Shown here: piece by piece, positions 1-11,724 of the stretch
How the letters are laid out: every line of letters begins with the position of its first letter
Numbering within the stretch: position 1 is the stretch's first letter
DNA from: Megascapheus bottae
Taxonomy: Eukaryota; Chordata; Mammalia; Rodentia; Geomyidae
DNA length: 64,000 bases
Assembly: GCA_024803745.1 (NCBI GenBank)
Contig: JANJXV010000004.1
Coordinates: forward strand, 52,704,358 to 52,768,357
Direction of reading: 5' to 3'
The notes under the pieces: generated by a model
Seen by the model: the letters and a program-made list of their open reading frames with translations, nothing else
The model's database searches: none
Told to the model about the DNA's origin: nothing
Program-made: the position numbers and the translations under genes

Positions 1-3
1 AAA

Positions 4-600
4 GTGCGAACAAGAAACTCAAGAAAAATGGAAAATCAAGGAATACCATCTCCCACCCAAGATAAACAGGCAATGGAGATGTCAGTGGTAAATCTAGAGG
101 AGTGTCTTCCAAGTGCTATACAAATGCAGTTGATAAACATCATTAATGAAAAGTGTGAAAACATAAAGAAAGAGATAAGGGAGGAAGCCATAGCTAAACA
201 GGAGGAAACCATAAACAAAGTGATATGTGAAACATGGGAAGCCATAAAGGAGGCCATAATAAAGGTTTTTCAAAGAAAAATGGATGAATTCATAGAATCC
301 ACAAACAAAAAGGTGACTGAACTCCAACAAATGTCCAAAGAGAATAAAGCTGCTGAGCTAACCACTCAAATGGAAATCAAGGAGTTAAAGAAATCCATAC
401 ATGATCTAAAACAAGAGATGCAAGGCATCAAAAATGAGCAATTAGAAGCAAGGAAGATCAAGAATGAAATAGAAAGCTTTGATAGCAGGTAAGGACAATG
501 CAGAAGAGAATTTCTGGGGTTGAGGTAATTAAGTTTATAGAGAAAGAACAGAAAATGAGTCAAACCAAATCTAGGAAATATGAGAGAACGCTTCAGGAGG
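4..600 (+). pseudogene. L1 ORF1 remnant (coiled-coil part)
   Basis: Open from base 4 to a stop at 490. The 162-residue translation is highly charged, with heptad-like Lys/Glu/Ile/Leu patterning typical of the L1 ORF1p trimeric coiled coil, and ends at the FDSR segment. After a frame change, coil-like sequence (DNAEE..., then VIKFIEKEQKMSQTKSRKY) continues to about 598. The RNA-recognition and C-terminal nucleic-acid-binding domains are absent because the element jumps into ORF2 at about 600. The first Met is not a trustworthy start, because the upstream sequence is outside the window. Identification as L1 rests on position immediately upstream of recognisable ORF2 in the same orientation. Confidence 0.8.
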
Positions 601-2400
601 AACCCATGGAACATTCCTCAGTATAATAAAGGCTGTGTATGACAAACCCACAGCTAGTATTATACTTAAAAGCAAAAAGCAAAAGGCATTCCCTCTAAAA
701 TCAGGAAAGAAACAAGGATGCCCACTCTCTCCACTCCTCTTTACCATAGTGTTAGAATTCCTAGCCAGTGCAATAAGGCAAGTAGCAAGCATAAAGGGGA
801 TCCAAATAGGGAAAGAGGAAGTGAAACTTTCCCTCTTTGCAGATGACATGATTCTGTATTTAAAGAATCCTATAGACTCCACGCCCAAGCTTCTTGAGCT
901 GATTCAAAACATTGGAAGGGTAGCAGGCTATAAAATTAACCCTCAAAAATCAACTGCCTTCCTCTACGCTAACAGTGAGAGGAATGAGGCAACAATCAGG
1001 AAAGCAACTCCTTTTGCAATAGCCTCAAAGTAAATAAAGGACCTAGGAATTATCTTAACTAAGAATGTAAAGGACCTTTTTGATGAAAACTTTAAAATCC
1101 TGAAAAAGGAAATTAAAGCAGAACTAAGGAAATGGAAAAACCTTCCGTACTCCTGGATTGGAAGAATCAACATTGTGAAAATGACAATCTTGCCAAGGGC
1201 TATCTACAAATTCAATGTAATATCCATCAATATCCCAATGTCATTCTTTAAAAAAATAGAAGAGGCAATCCAAAATTTCATGTGGAATCATAAAAGACCC
1301 TGAATAGCAAAAACACTTCTTAGCAGAAAAACAGTGCAGGAGGAATTTCAATACCAAACTTTAGATTCTATCACAGAGCTATAATTATCAAAACAGCTTG
1401 GTACTGGCACAGGAACAGGCCTGAAGACCAATGGAATAGAATTGAGGACTCAGATATTAAACTACAGACCTATGGCCACCTAATCTTTGACAAGGGAGCC
1501 AAAAAATAGAATGGAAGAAAGACAGCCTCTTCAACAAGTGATGCTGGCAGAACTGGTTAAGCACCTGCAGAAAACTAAAGTTGGATCCTTCTTTGTCACC
1601 CTGCACCAGGATTAACTCCAAATGGATCAAAGACATGGAGATAAAAGCAGATACACTGAAAACTTTATAAGAAGGAATAGGAGATACACAAGGATTTCTT
1701 GGCACAGGTCAAAACTTCCTTAATAAGAACCAAGAATCACAACAAATCAGAGAAAGGCTGAATAAGTGGGACTGCATTAAACTGCAGAGCTTTTGTATAG
1801 CTAAGGACATAGCTAGTAAATTAATTAGGAAGCCTACAGAATGGGAGAAGATCTTCTCCAACCATACAACGGACAAAGGCCTCATACCGAAAATATATTA
1901 ACAGCTCAAAATATTGAATCACTCCAAAACTAATCTCCAAAGATGGAGATTAAAAGATGGGCCAAAGACTTAAAGAGAGTCTTCTCTGAAGAAGAAACAA
2001 AAATGGCCTATAGACATATGAAGAAATGTTCAACATCTCTAGTCATAAAAGAAATGCAAATCAAAACAACTCTGAGGTTCCACCTCACTCCAGTTAGAAT
2101 GGCCAGGATCAAGAAAACTCATAATAACAGATGCTGGAGGGGATGTGGCCAGGAACCATCACTAACACACTGTGGGAGTGCAAACTTGTTCAACCACTAT
2201 GGAAAGCAGTATGGCAGTTCCTCAAGAGACTAACTACAGAACGCCCCTATAACCCAGCAATTCCATTACTTGGCATTTACACAGTGGTCCAGAAACAAGG
2301 ACAGACTAAAGCCACTAGCACAACGATGTTCATTGCAGCACTATTTACGATAGCAAAGATATGGAATCAACCCAGATGCCCCTCAGTTGATGAGTGAATC
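600..2400 (+). pseudogene. L1 ORF2 remnant: reverse transcriptase through C-terminal Cys-rich domain
   Basis: Entry into ORF2 is near IIKAVYDKP. The segment 635-1033 reads through the RT fingers/palm: [10 protein letters not shown] and then the catalytic FADD motif in [11 protein letters not shown]. The stop at 1031-1033 is followed by more homologous sequence ([11 protein letters not shown]..., [13 protein letters not shown]), then multiple frameshifts. The C-terminal domain is readable in pieces at 1943-2233 and 2131-2397 (CWRGCGQE, then NPAIPLLGIYTV). The endonuclease domain and the first part of RT are missing. No copy of this ORF2 in the window could encode active protein. Confidence 0.9.
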
Positions 2401-3179
2401 CACAAGATGTGGTATTTATACACAATGGAATTCTATGCTGCTGTCAGAAATTATGACATTGCCCCAGTTGTAAGGAAATGGAAAGACTTAGAAAAAATCA
2501 TATTAAGTGAAGTAAGCCAGACTCAAAGGAACATAGGCTCAATGGTTTCCTTCATTTGTCATAATCAGTAGAAACTGTGGGCTCTCCTAGCAGAGATTTG
2601 CAATAGAGCAAAACCTTGATACATAAGGCCATATAGTATGATGCTAAATGAAAGGACCTCTAGTATATAGAAACAAAAGCCATATAATGAGTGATTGTTT
2701 TCCTTAATGTATGTAGTATGTTATCTCTCATCTCTTTTGCTGTCCCTTGGTTATCTCAAATTGTTACAGTATCTCACTTTGTTATCTGATATATTATATA
2801 TATGCATATTTGGTTATTTGAAATTGGATAGGGAAGGGGGGAAACAAGATGAGGGGTGGGGTGGGGATGAGGGAAATGGGGACCAAGACATGAGAAAGGG
2901 TATCAATATATGTGAATTAATGCACCTTCTATCTGGCGAATATAATGTAACCCTTCTATTAATTACAATAAAAATATATGTTGCCACTTGTAAGGCAACA
3001 TTGCCTGGTACAGTAGAAAAAATAAAAGAATGAGCAACTCAAAGCATCTGCTCAGATGCTTTGAAATGGTTTCAAGTGTCAAGTAGATCTAAGCATGATA
3101 ACCCCAGGTACTTGGGTGTTGTAACTAGAACGAAAGAATCCAGACAAATTTGACAATATTAATTCTGATTCTTATTGCT

Positions 3180-3402
3180 TTTTGTTAGTCATGGGGTTGA
3201 ACTCTGGGCCTGCGACTCTCCCTGAGCTCTTCTGCTCAAGGGTACTACTCTTGAGCCACAGCACCACTTCTGATTTTCTGGTGGTTAATGGGAGATAGTG
3301 GTCTCACACTCTTTAGTGCCTGGGACGTCTTTTACCTGTGATCCTTAGATTTCAGCCTTCTGAGTAGATAGGATTACAGGCATGAGCCACTGGTCCTGGC
3401 CT
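3180..3402 (-). repeat. SINE, B1-headed with Geo right half
   Basis: On the minus strand it reads as a B1/7SL-like head (ending on the plus strand in 'ggattacaggcatgagccac') followed by the Geo right half (plus-strand 'gagccacagcaccacttc'). Diverged. No clear target-site duplication. Confidence 0.85.
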
Positions 3403-3865
3403 AATTCTTGTTTTTGATAAAGTAATATAGTCTCAAAGATCACACTGGCATGGATGGTATCTGGTTAAAAAACAAAACATTAAAAAACTACTTCCCTTTA
3501 AAAAAAATAAGAAAAATGCCAGACAGAAAAAACAACAAATTGCTATATGCTTTTAGATAATATTTTTTCTCTGCAAAGCTAAATTTAAAAACAGCCCATT
3601 TGGCTCCACAGGAAAAGCCATGGCCAGATCCTGTCTGTCCACATTACGAGCACTGAGTTTCTATCTCCTGTTTTCAATCACTTGTCCTACACAAAACCTT
3701 TCTCTTTTCAGTCCACCTTCCCTGGGGTCACTGACATCTACTAGACCTTCAAAGATCCCATTGACTTTTAGAAATACAGTCTACTTCTAAAACTTGCTAC
3801 CAGTAAATTACATCATTAGACATGGCATGCTCAAAAGTCTGGGCCAAAATAAAATCCCTACCATA
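3403..3865. other. No recognised feature
   Basis: AT-rich, with several short A runs near 3480-3540. No coding, RNA or repeat signature recognised. Confidence 0.5.
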
Positions 3866-4083
3866 ATTGTTACTATTTATTGAACACTTGGACTGGACAA
3901 ACTATATACCAGCCACTCATATCTACCTGGAAAAAGATATAGATATAGATATAAGTAGCTGCCATGTCCAGTTGATACATGACAAAACTATAGGGAGATT
4001 CTCTGACTTACCCAGCTTCATATCAATGGCAAGCTCAAATTATGGGCTGTTTTGAAAACAGTGTCCATATTCTTAAGCCATTA
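3866..4083 (-). repeat. MIR SINE remnant
   Basis: The plus strand shows the reverse complement of MIR: 'ttactatttattgaacactt' at the left and, at the right end, 'ttcttaagccatta', the complement of the MIR A-box region. A central part, including a short GATATA repeat, is rearranged. Ancient and diverged. Confidence 0.65.
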
Positions 4084-4179
4084 CAGAAATGGATGATTTG
4101 ACAGACCTCTTCTTTGCAAGAAATCTCTTATTAGAATTATTAGATGGGATACATGGGGTAATATGTGACAAATTTAGTG

Positions 4180-4412
4180 TCTGGGATTTTGTTTCTTTGG
4201 GGGCTATTTTGGTCAATCATAGGTCTCCCTGAGATCTTTCACTCAAGGCTAGCACTCTTCCACTTTAAGCCACAGCTCTTCTTCCTGGTTTTTGGTAGTT
4301 CATTGGAGATAAGAGTTTCAGAGACTTCCCTGCACAGGCTGGCTTTGAACTATGCTCGTCAGATCTCAACTTGCTGAGGAGCTAAGATTACAGTCATGTA
4401 CATCTGGCTGGC
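4180..4412 (-). repeat. SINE, B1-headed with Geo right half
   Basis: Plus-strand landmarks are 'ctcaaggctagcactcttcc', 'ttggagataagagtttcaga' and 'gaggagctaagattacagtc', the reverse complement of Geo, the linker and the B1 head. Full dimer length, diverged. Confidence 0.85.
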
Positions 4413-5517
4413 TTGCTTGTTTTCAAATACCAGTAAATTGCCAACTTCTATTGTTGTTTCTTACCTATATTACAATCATTCAAATCCTGTTATATTTCTT
4501 ATTAATAGTAGGACACGTACATGTGTGGAATGAAAGTTTTGGTCTTGGGGATAATAGCTTTGCTCTCACTAATGGATGCTCCATTGACAGAAGATGAATA
4601 CCGATGTCTGCTTTTTGCCTGGCGTTTCTGTTGCATGCACTTGGCTGTAGTGGTTGTTAAACTTTTGACCATTCTACCCCCTCCTCACTCCCGTGCCTAG
4701 ATAGTGTTTTAAGAGAGAAAGTTATGCAAATGTTTATTTTATTTGACATGAACTCCTTCAGAGATGCATTCATTTTCTAAAATGCATACAGGAGTGAAAT
4801 AGTTCATCTCATGAGCTGTTAATCTTCTAAGCTATCAATTAAGGGAACAGTCATCTATCACAGCAACCACTAAAGACTACCAAACCATTTATCTTGAAGT
4901 CTGTAAAACAGATTTCTGTTGGCAGGCTTAGACAGCTCAGATCATCTGCAATATGAGTGAATAGGTCAATAATCCATACATTAAGTGGTTGCTAAGTATT
5001 AAAACTCTTTGAAATGATAGACTATTCAGGCCAGGCAGTTTAAATGAGAGATCTAAAAGTTCATGTTGAGAACAGTCTCTAGATAGATAGGAATTTCTGC
5101 TCAAGGTAGGAATCATTCAAGATAATCTGAAAAAGATGTGTTCATACATTTACTCAAAGGGAATAGATTGAGCACTCATCTTACTAATATGAATAAAAAC
5201 TATAAAAGATATTTTTTAAAGCCAATGTTTTTAAGGAGCTACACCCCAATTGAAGACAGGTGATCATTATAAATCCAGATTGTAAATAGTAGGGTAGAGT
5301 CAGAAAGGGAGGCTATTATGTCAGTGGAAGTTTAATATGCCAGCTGAAGTAAGTGTCTTGGCTTAGTGAAAAGGAACAAAAAATACAGAAGCATTACCTG
5401 AAGTGAGGGGATCATAGAGAGTATAGATATCAATATCTCCTATCATGGCCCCTCAAACTGGTGAATGCTTACCAGTAAGTGACACTTTCCACACAAGAAA
5501 GGGACTTCTCATTCCAT
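4413..5517. other. Unique AT-rich DNA, nothing recognised
   Basis: No gene, RNA gene or repeat family could be assigned. It lies between a SINE and the L1 at 5533. Confidence 0.5.
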
Positions 5518-5532
5518 AAAACTTACTTGGCC
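5518..5532 (+). repeat. Target-site duplication, left copy
   Basis: AAAACTTACTTGGCC, repeated exactly at 6528-6542 on the other side of the L1. The last bases (GGCC) are also shared with the L1 itself, so the 5' junction is ambiguous by a few bases. Confidence 0.9.
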
Positions 5533-6527
5533 AAGTCTTAAAGAGAGTCTTCTCTGAAGAAGAAATAAAATTGGCCTATGGACACATGAAGAAATGCTTG
5601 ACATCTCTGGCCATAAAAAATGCAAATCAAAACAACTCTAAGATTCTACCTCACTCCAGTTAGAATGGCCAGAATGAAGAAATCTAATAACAAAAGATGC
5701 TGGAAGGGATGTGGCCAGGAGGGATCACTACTACACTATTGGTGGGAGTGCAAACTCATTCAACCACTGTGGAAAGCAGTATGGCAGTTCCTCAAGAGAC
5801 TAACTACAGAACTCCCCTATAACCCAGCAATTCCATTACTTGGCATTTACACAGTGGTCCAGAAACAAGGACAGACTAAAGCCACTAGCACTATTTACCA
5901 TAGCAAAGATATGGAACCAACCCAGATGCCCCTCAGTTGATGAGTGAATCTACAAGATGTGGTATTTATACACAATGGAATTCTATGCTGCTGTCAGAAA
6001 TTATGATATTGCCCCAGTTGTAAGGAAATGGAAAGACTTAGTAAAAATCATATTAAGTGAAGTAAGCCAGACTCAAAGGAACATAGGCTCAATGGTTTCC
6101 TTCATTTGTCATAATCAGTAGAAACCTTGAGCTCTCCTAGCAGAGATTTGCAATAGAGCAAAACCTAGATACATAAGGCCATTTAGTATGACGCTAAATG
6201 AAAGGACCTCTAGGATATAGAAACAAAAGCCATATAATGAATGATTGTTGTCCTTAATGTACCGTTATCTCTCATCTCTTTTGCTGTCCCTTGGCTATCT
6301 CATATTGTTACAGTATTTCACCTTGTTATCTGATATATTGTATATATGCATATTTGGTTATTTGAAATTGGATAGAGAAGGGGGGAAAACAAGATGAGGG
6401 CGTGGGTGGGGGAAGGGAAATGGGGACCAAGATATGAGAAAGGGTATCAATGTTTATGAAGTAATGTACCTTCTATCTGGTGAATATAATGTAATCCTTC
6501 TATTAATTACAATAAAAATATATGGAA
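5533..6527 (+). mobile_element. 5'-truncated L1, flanked by 15-bp TSD
   Basis: About 1 kb of L1 3' end: ORF2 C-terminus and the whole 3' UTR, closely similar to 1959-2985. The longest open stretch (5620-5940) reads RCWKGCGQEG ... [19 protein letters not shown] ... NPAIPLLGIYTV, the C-terminal Cys/His-rich domain of ORF2p. It ends at AATAAAAATATATGG plus a few As. Perfect 15-bp duplications at 5518-5532 and 6528-6542 show a standard target-primed insertion. The 5' truncation junction has microhomology with the target. Confidence 0.95.
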
Positions 6528-6542
6528 AAAACTTACTTGGCC
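6528..6542 (+). repeat. Target-site duplication, right copy
   Basis: Exact copy of 5518-5532 directly after the short A-rich tail of the L1. Confidence 0.9.
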
Positions 6543-6774
6543 TTCTATCCACAGTGCTTTTACAGTTGGAGGCTTATAGTCCTCTACAAATACATCCCAT
6601 ATTTGCTACTCTAAGCATTTCTATTAAAGGAAATATTCAGACATTCATCTCATTCCTACTGTACTACAAACCCTATGTAAAAGCAAATGGCCTACTAGCC
6701 AGAGTGACAGTACACAGTGACAGCGATCAGTGCCATATTCCCTGACTGTCTCCATCACTTCAACAACCAAGAAA

Positions 6775-6940
6775 GCCGTATATTGTTCTATTCCATTATT
6801 AGTTTTTGTTAATCTCATGCTGTGCCTAATTCATAAATTATACTTTATATTGGGGTGTGTATAGGAAAAAATAATATTGCAGTATCAGGATTATCCTGGA
6901 ACATGTATCCCCTGCAGATATTGGGGAATTGTGGGACACA
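6775..6940 (+). mobile_element. Tigger7/MER44-type DNA transposon 3' end
   Basis: Contains the motif series I associate with the 3' end of Tigger7/MER44: 'ctgtgcctaattcataaatt', 'tgtataggaaaaaa', then 'cctggaacatgtatcccctg' leading to the terminal inverted repeat region ('gcagatattggggaat'). Diverged, no coding capacity. The family assignment is from memory of the consensus. Confidence 0.7.
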
Positions 6941-7092
6941 TCACAAAAGAACAACTTAAGAAAGTTGGTCATTAAAGGAATTTATAATACTCTAAACATA
7001 TAGATAAAGTCTAAGATATTAGAGGAAGTAGTAAATGAATAATCTAGAAAATATATAGAAGTGCAAGCAAACTCTATAAAAATTAAATATAA

Positions 7093-7175
7093 AGCCAGGT
7101 GTGCAGCTCATGCATGCTTACAGTTTTAGCTACATCAGTGTTCAGATTTGAGGAACACAATCTGAAGTCAATAAT
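7093..7175 (+). repeat. SINE fragment, B1-type head
   Basis: 'gccaggtgtgcagctcatgc' followed by a degenerate 'agctacatcagtgttcagat'. This is the left half only; no Geo right half follows. Confidence 0.6.
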
Positions 7176-7364
7176 AGAGGAGAGAGGAGATGCATCACCA
7201 GGTTTAAAGAATTCCAGAGTTATTTTATTATTTAGGATGGAGGTCATTATATTAAACTTAGACTTTGTTCATTTAAATAGACATAAAATTGTGAACTAAC
7301 CACTCATAATAATTATACTATATAAAGTTTTTAAGGTGGGTAAAGGTATGAAATAAAACAAATG

Positions 7365-7980
7365 CACAACAATAAGTAAAGGAATCCCAGGTAAAGAAAG
7401 AAAAAAAATAGAGAACATAAGGGTATCTCTAACAGCAACACACATAGAGCAAAACTCAAAAAAACGGCAGGATAAGTGAACAATCTACTACAATTGAGGG
7501 AGATCTTAATATAGTTTTCCCTTCAATGGGTAAAAAAAATGAGTCAAAAATCAGTACAAAGACATAATATTAGAAACTATGAAACAAATTTATCATGGAT
7601 AAACTCTGTATTCAGCAATTCAAGACTAAAGATGCTTTAGATGATAGGCCATACAATAAGCCAAAAGCAAATACCATCAAATACCAAAAGTGTCACAATT
7701 ATAAAGTTCATGTTCCCTGTCCACAGTACATCAAAATTAAAATCACAAGCAATGTAAAGCCTCTGAGTCAGAAATCAGATTACTTGTCACTGGAGGCCAG
7801 GGGAGGGAGCAGAAGATTGATCACAGAGGGCATAAGGGAATTTTTGTGAAATGATGAAAATATTCTATCTTTGATTTTGGTAGCAGGCTCTTTTGTGAAT
7901 ATATATGTTTGTCAAACTAACACTTCCATGGGTAAATTTTACTGTATGTAAATTGTGCTTCAATAAACTTGACTTTAAGA
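7365..7980 (+). mobile_element. Ancient L1 (L1M-like) remnant, ORF2 endonuclease part joined to 3' UTR
   Basis: 7430-7770 resembles the ORF2 endonuclease region of old L1s (for example 'aaagttcatgttccctgtcc', the degenerate counterpart of the ...VCSDH segment). 7790-7980 matches an L1M-type 3' UTR: 'ggagggagcagaagattgat', 'tttgtcaaactaacactt', ending 'gtgcttcaataaacttgact'. The intervening RT region is missing, so this is an internally deleted fossil or two adjacent pieces of one element. Confidence 0.65.
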
Positions 7981-9443
7981 ATAATCAATAATAAGCAATA
8001 AGTTTTTATGTCTCATGCATTTAGATTTCAAAACTAAATAACATTGGAAATTAGTTAATGTTTATAGCTAAATTACAGAAACTAAGTTTTATGATAAAGA
8101 TAGTTGGGAATAAAGGTGTAAGTCTTACATTAGAAAATTGTAAGAGCTTTAAAAATTGGTAAGAGGATATCTGGGGAGAAATTGGCTTATTATAAGGTCT
8201 GATGGAAGCTGAAAAATCTGAGAACCTGTAAGAGCAAGGAGTTTTATCTTAAGCTAGGAGCCAGAGAGCTGATAGTTTAGCTACTACTCGGGATCTGAAG
8301 GCTGAGAACTAGGATTACTAAACACAGGGCAAGTTCAAAGTCTCAACTCAAGCAGTCAAGCACAGAGAATTCAAATTTCTCTCCCTTTTTTTTTGTTCCA
8401 CTGACAGATGACCTGGACAAAAATGAATAATGCCTGACCATACTGAAAGGAGGCTCTGTTTTACTTGATTTACCACTAATCAAGTTCTCTACCAGAACAT
8501 CTTCATAGTCATATCAAGAAATAATGTTTAATCACCTATCTGGACAAGCTGCAGCCCAGTCAGACTGGCACACAAAACCATCATTATAGCAACTAAACCC
8601 AAATACCTTAGTGGGATTTTTAAAAACTGAGGCCAAGTCGGATTCCTCTAGAAATTCATACCCATTTCTTTCAGAATAGATCCTAGGGCATTACATTTCT
8701 TTACCTGATTATCACTAAAGAAAATCTTTTCTAGAGCTTTGTTCCCCAATGAAAACCATTAAAGTTCATTTTTCTTGTAATAATATTAATATGTATTTAT
8801 TTTAGAGCCATTTTAAACCACACCCAAGCAAAAAGATTGCATCCAATCAAAGGAAGCCACTTAAAATCACTGAAAATTCTTCCATAACATTTTCCCCATG
8901 TATTTGTACTCACCTAATTCCTACTTAATATCTTAAAATTGAAAGAGGAGAAGAGGAGGGAGGAACTCCAGAACACTTCCATTGATCTTGCATTTTATAG
9001 CCATCCTTTATATCTGTAATAATAGAGTGTAGTACTGACATCAGAAGGTCATCAAATTGATATTCCTAATAGTGTTTGAATGTGTTTTTGTAAATGAAAG
9101 TGCTGGGCAAAGAAGCATGCTGAAGCCTTAGATAATCCATAATCTTCTCCCAGCTGGCACTGTCCCTTCCACACTCAGGGAAAATTCTGAGTCACCCGTG
9201 GTAGCAAACAGGGTACTCTGCCAATTCCCAGGCCTGGCACAGCAGTGGAAAGACTGACGCTGAGCACGTGTGTGTGAGCACCAGTTGCAGAACAAAGCGC
9301 CTGACACTTGACTGCAAGGACTGCAAGCCTCTCACAAGTGCAAATCTGACTCAAGGGGCCACAAATTTACATTGGAAATTAAAACAGGCTATGACAGGAA
9401 ATTAGGAAAAATATTTTTCTGCCATGTTGAAAGGAGTCTACAT
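7981..9443. other. Unique DNA, no gene recognised
   Basis: Mostly AT-rich. 8250-8345 has weak SINE-like wording but is too degenerate to call. 9100-9360 is less AT-rich than its surroundings ('ccaggcctggcacagcagtg') without a recognisable product or repeat. Confidence 0.45.
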
Positions 9444-9638
9444 ATTTTTTTTTTGGTTTTGCCAGTCCTAGAGCTTGAATTAAGGGCCTGACCACTGTTC
9501 TTGGACATGTTTTACTCAAGGCTAGCGCTCTGCCACTTGAACCACAGCACCACTTCCAGCTTTTTCTGTGTATGTGGTATGGAGAAATGGAACTCAAGGC
9601 TTCATGCATGCTAGGTGAGCACTCTATCACTAGGCCAC
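9444..9638 (-). repeat. IDL-Geo SINE with short TSD
   Basis: Reverse complement of IDL-Geo. The T tract at the left is the A tail, then the Geo half, then the ID-like half ending 'catgcatgctaggtgagcac tctatcactaggccac'. AGTCTACAT flanks both sides (9435-9443 and 9639-9647). Confidence 0.93.
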
Positions 9639-9910
9639 AGTCTACATTTTTTAAATATTATACTATCCTCTAAAATTGTATTTACATCTCACTCTCCCGA
9701 CTCTGCTTTGTTTGTCCTCTACACTAACCTTTATTTTTGTTTTAATCATGGGAAATTCATATTTCCCCAGCCATCTACACATGTTGTCCCTCCTTAGAGA
9801 AAACCTCCTCAGACCACTGCCAGCTCCAGGCTATACTGAATGTTCCTGCATTTATGGTCAGTTCTTCTCTGTACTCCCTGCTCAGCATACTGTGGTCCAA
9901 TTGCTTACTT

Positions 9911-9912
<2 letters not shown>

Positions 9913-9954
<42 letters not shown>
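9913..9954 (+). repeat. (GT)n microsatellite
   Basis: About 21 uninterrupted GT units directly abutting the tail side of the minus-strand SINE that follows. Confidence 0.98.
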
Positions 9955-9956
<2 letters not shown>

Positions 9957-10163
9957 TAGAGATTGAACTCAGTATCTCAAGCTCACTTAACTTTTTTCCC
10001 TCAAGACTGCCACTGAAGCCACCGCTCTACTTCTGACTTTTTGCTAGTTAATAAGAGAAAGGAATTTCACAGGCTTCCTTGCCTGGGAAGACTCAAACCT
10101 TGATTTTTCAGACCTCAGCTTCCTGAGTAGCTAGGATTATAGGTTTGAGCCACCAGAGCCCAA
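9955..10163 (-). repeat. SINE, B1-headed with Geo right half
   Basis: Plus strand shows degenerate complement of Geo ('gaagccaccgctctacttct'), then 'cctcagcttcctgagtagct' and 'ggattataggtttgagccac' from the B1 head. The adjacent GT repeat sits where the A tail should be. Confidence 0.88.
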
Positions 10164-10209
10164 CTTTATAGAATGCTCTTCTTTTTCAATACTTTCATAT
10201 TTTGTATCA

Positions 10210-10212
<3 letters not shown>

Positions 10213-10276
<64 letters not shown>

Positions 10277-10286
10277 ACTCTCTCTC
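10213..10286 (+). repeat. (TC)n microsatellite
   Basis: Long uninterrupted TC run to 10274, then one CCA interruption and further CT units. Followed by a short CA run and an alternating purine/pyrimidine stretch to about 10346. Confidence 0.98.
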
Positions 10287-10429
10287 ATACACACACACAA
10301 ATGCAAACATATATACATGCATATGCATGTACATATATACATACACACTCATTTTTAACAGAACTGATTCAGAAACCTCGATGAAATTCAATACTTTGTT
10401 TAAGACCACCATGCTATAGCATTTTTAAA

Positions 10430-10645
10430 ATAATAGCAAAAACTAACATTTACTCAGCCATGGTAGAGATGCCTGGCTCTGTTTGAAGTAGTTTGCTCAT
10501 GTGAAATCACTTCATGCTCACCATCACCCTTTTTTTTCACACCTGTTCAAGGAGATGGCATGAGAAGTAATCAGTAACTCTCCCAAGATTTCAAAGCAAA
10601 GGAGAATGAGAGGCAGACTGAAAGGCTGCTGTCTGTCCTCAGGGA
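10430..10645 (-). repeat. MIR SINE remnant
   Basis: Plus strand reads as reverse-complement MIR: 'actaacatttactcagccat', a central 'tcacttcatgctcaccatca', then 'tcagtaactctcccaagatt' for the core. Diverged. Confidence 0.65.
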
Positions 10646-11035
10646 TGAACGTAGATGTAGATTTTCTCCTCAAATGGGTCAAAGATGGAAGGGAAATATG
10701 AATTCAGGTCATCTTAGTTTTTAGAGAGTCAGTGGTGTAGAAATGGAGAGTATGTTTCATGCCTGTCTGTGCCTGTTTTTCTCTACACAGGAACCTCCAT
10801 GAATGCAGGAAGCAGGCATGATTGTCCAGTATTGCATCCTAGAACTTAACATGAAACAAGAAATTTTTTCATCCCTGAATAAGTAAACTTAAAGAGAATA
10901 AACATCTGTTGTCCCAGATGGCATAATAAAAGTCTACCAAATGATGACTTTCACTGAGTTCACAGCCTGTAACAACTTGGGTAAGATGTGTTATGATGGG
11001 AGGAAATTTAGTTAACGTTAAGTAAGACTGTATAT
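10646..11035. other. No recognised feature
   Basis: Unique sequence with no assignable gene or repeat. Confidence 0.45.
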
Positions 11036-11260
11036 GAGCTAGGCATAGTTGTGCGTTCCTATAATCAGGGCTATTCAGGAGGCTACGTAGGATAATTGCT
11101 AATTCAAGGCCTCTCTGAGCTATCTAGTGAGTTCAAAGTCAGTATAAATAACTTAGCAAGACCCTAGCTCAAAATATAAAGTTTGGGCTTATTTCTCAAT
11201 AGTTGAACACTTGGTTAGCTTTTGCAGGGCCCTGGATTCAATCCCAGTGCTGGCATTGTG
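11036..11260 (+). repeat. SINE, B1 head with ID-type right half (B1-dID-like)
   Basis: Left half 'gctattcaggaggctacgta' is B1. A linker 'aataacttagcaagacccta' leads to a right half with the ID box-B region 'ggccctggattcaatccc'. This arrangement matches B1-dID of other rodents rather than the Geo dimers, and it is more diverged, so presumably older. Confidence 0.75.
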
Positions 11261-11542
11261 AGTTTAGGGGAAGCCCATGAAGGAAGAAGCATACTCAGTG
11301 GCTGTCAATTGACCAAGTGAAAAAAAAAAGACAATTTTTTTCAATTGACCACTTTGAAAAAAAAAATGTCAGATTCTGTGGAACATCACCAAGTGTCAAT
11401 CTACTCGAACTTCTCCAACAAAACCACTGACTGGGTAATTTACAAACAGCGGAGATATTTATTTCTCAGTTCTAGGAGCTGAGAAGTTCAAGATGAAGGC
11501 ACCAGAAGATTCAGTGTCAGATGAGGCTCAATTTCTGCTTCT

Positions 11543-11675
11543 GGCCAGAATTGGAGCTGTGGCTCAAATGATAAAGCACTAGCTTTGTGCAAAAAAAACA
11601 AAAAACAAAAAAAAAACAAAAGTAACTGCTCCCCAAGCCCTGATTTGAAGCCTCAGTACTGATGCATGTGCATGT

Positions 11676-11680
<5 letters not shown>
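11543..11680 (+). repeat. Geo right half alone, degenerate
   Basis: 'gagctgtggctcaaatgata' is the A-box side of Geo. An A-rich insertion (11590-11622) separates it from 'gccctgatttgaagcctcag', the box-B side. No left half is seen. Confidence 0.65.

Positions 11681-11721
<41 letters not shown>
11680..11721 (+). repeat. (CA)n microsatellite
   Basis: About 20 CA units at the 3' end of the Geo half. Confidence 0.98.

Positions 11722-11724
<3 letters not shown>

Larger units (their letters stand above)
1..2985 (+). mobile_element. L1 retrotransposon with internal deletion
   Basis: A LINE-1 in plus orientation running in from the left edge. An ORF1 coiled-coil segment is followed directly by the ORF2 reverse-transcriptase region, then the ORF2 C-terminus (to about 2397) and a 3' UTR ending in an A-rich segment with AATAAAA near 2970. 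Reading frames are broken by several stops and frameshifts, so the copy is dead. The same 3' part recurs as a second, closely similar copy at 5533-6527. No clear poly(A) tail or target-site duplication is visible at the right end, and the left end lies outside the window. Confidence 0.93.

Noticed and set aside
635..1033. Possible functional reverse transcriptase or domesticated gene
   Set aside because: The FADD-bearing frame ends in a stop and continues as frameshifted L1 sequence; no sign of preserved coding function.
8250..8345. SINE-like wording ('agctactactcgggatctga')
   Set aside because: Only short matches to a B1 head with no right half or tail; too weak to list.
10301..10346. Palindrome-like 'catatatacatgcatatgcatg' region
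   Set aside because: Arms mismatch by an inserted CA, and the stretch is part of an alternating purine/pyrimidine simple repeat, so symmetry is expected.
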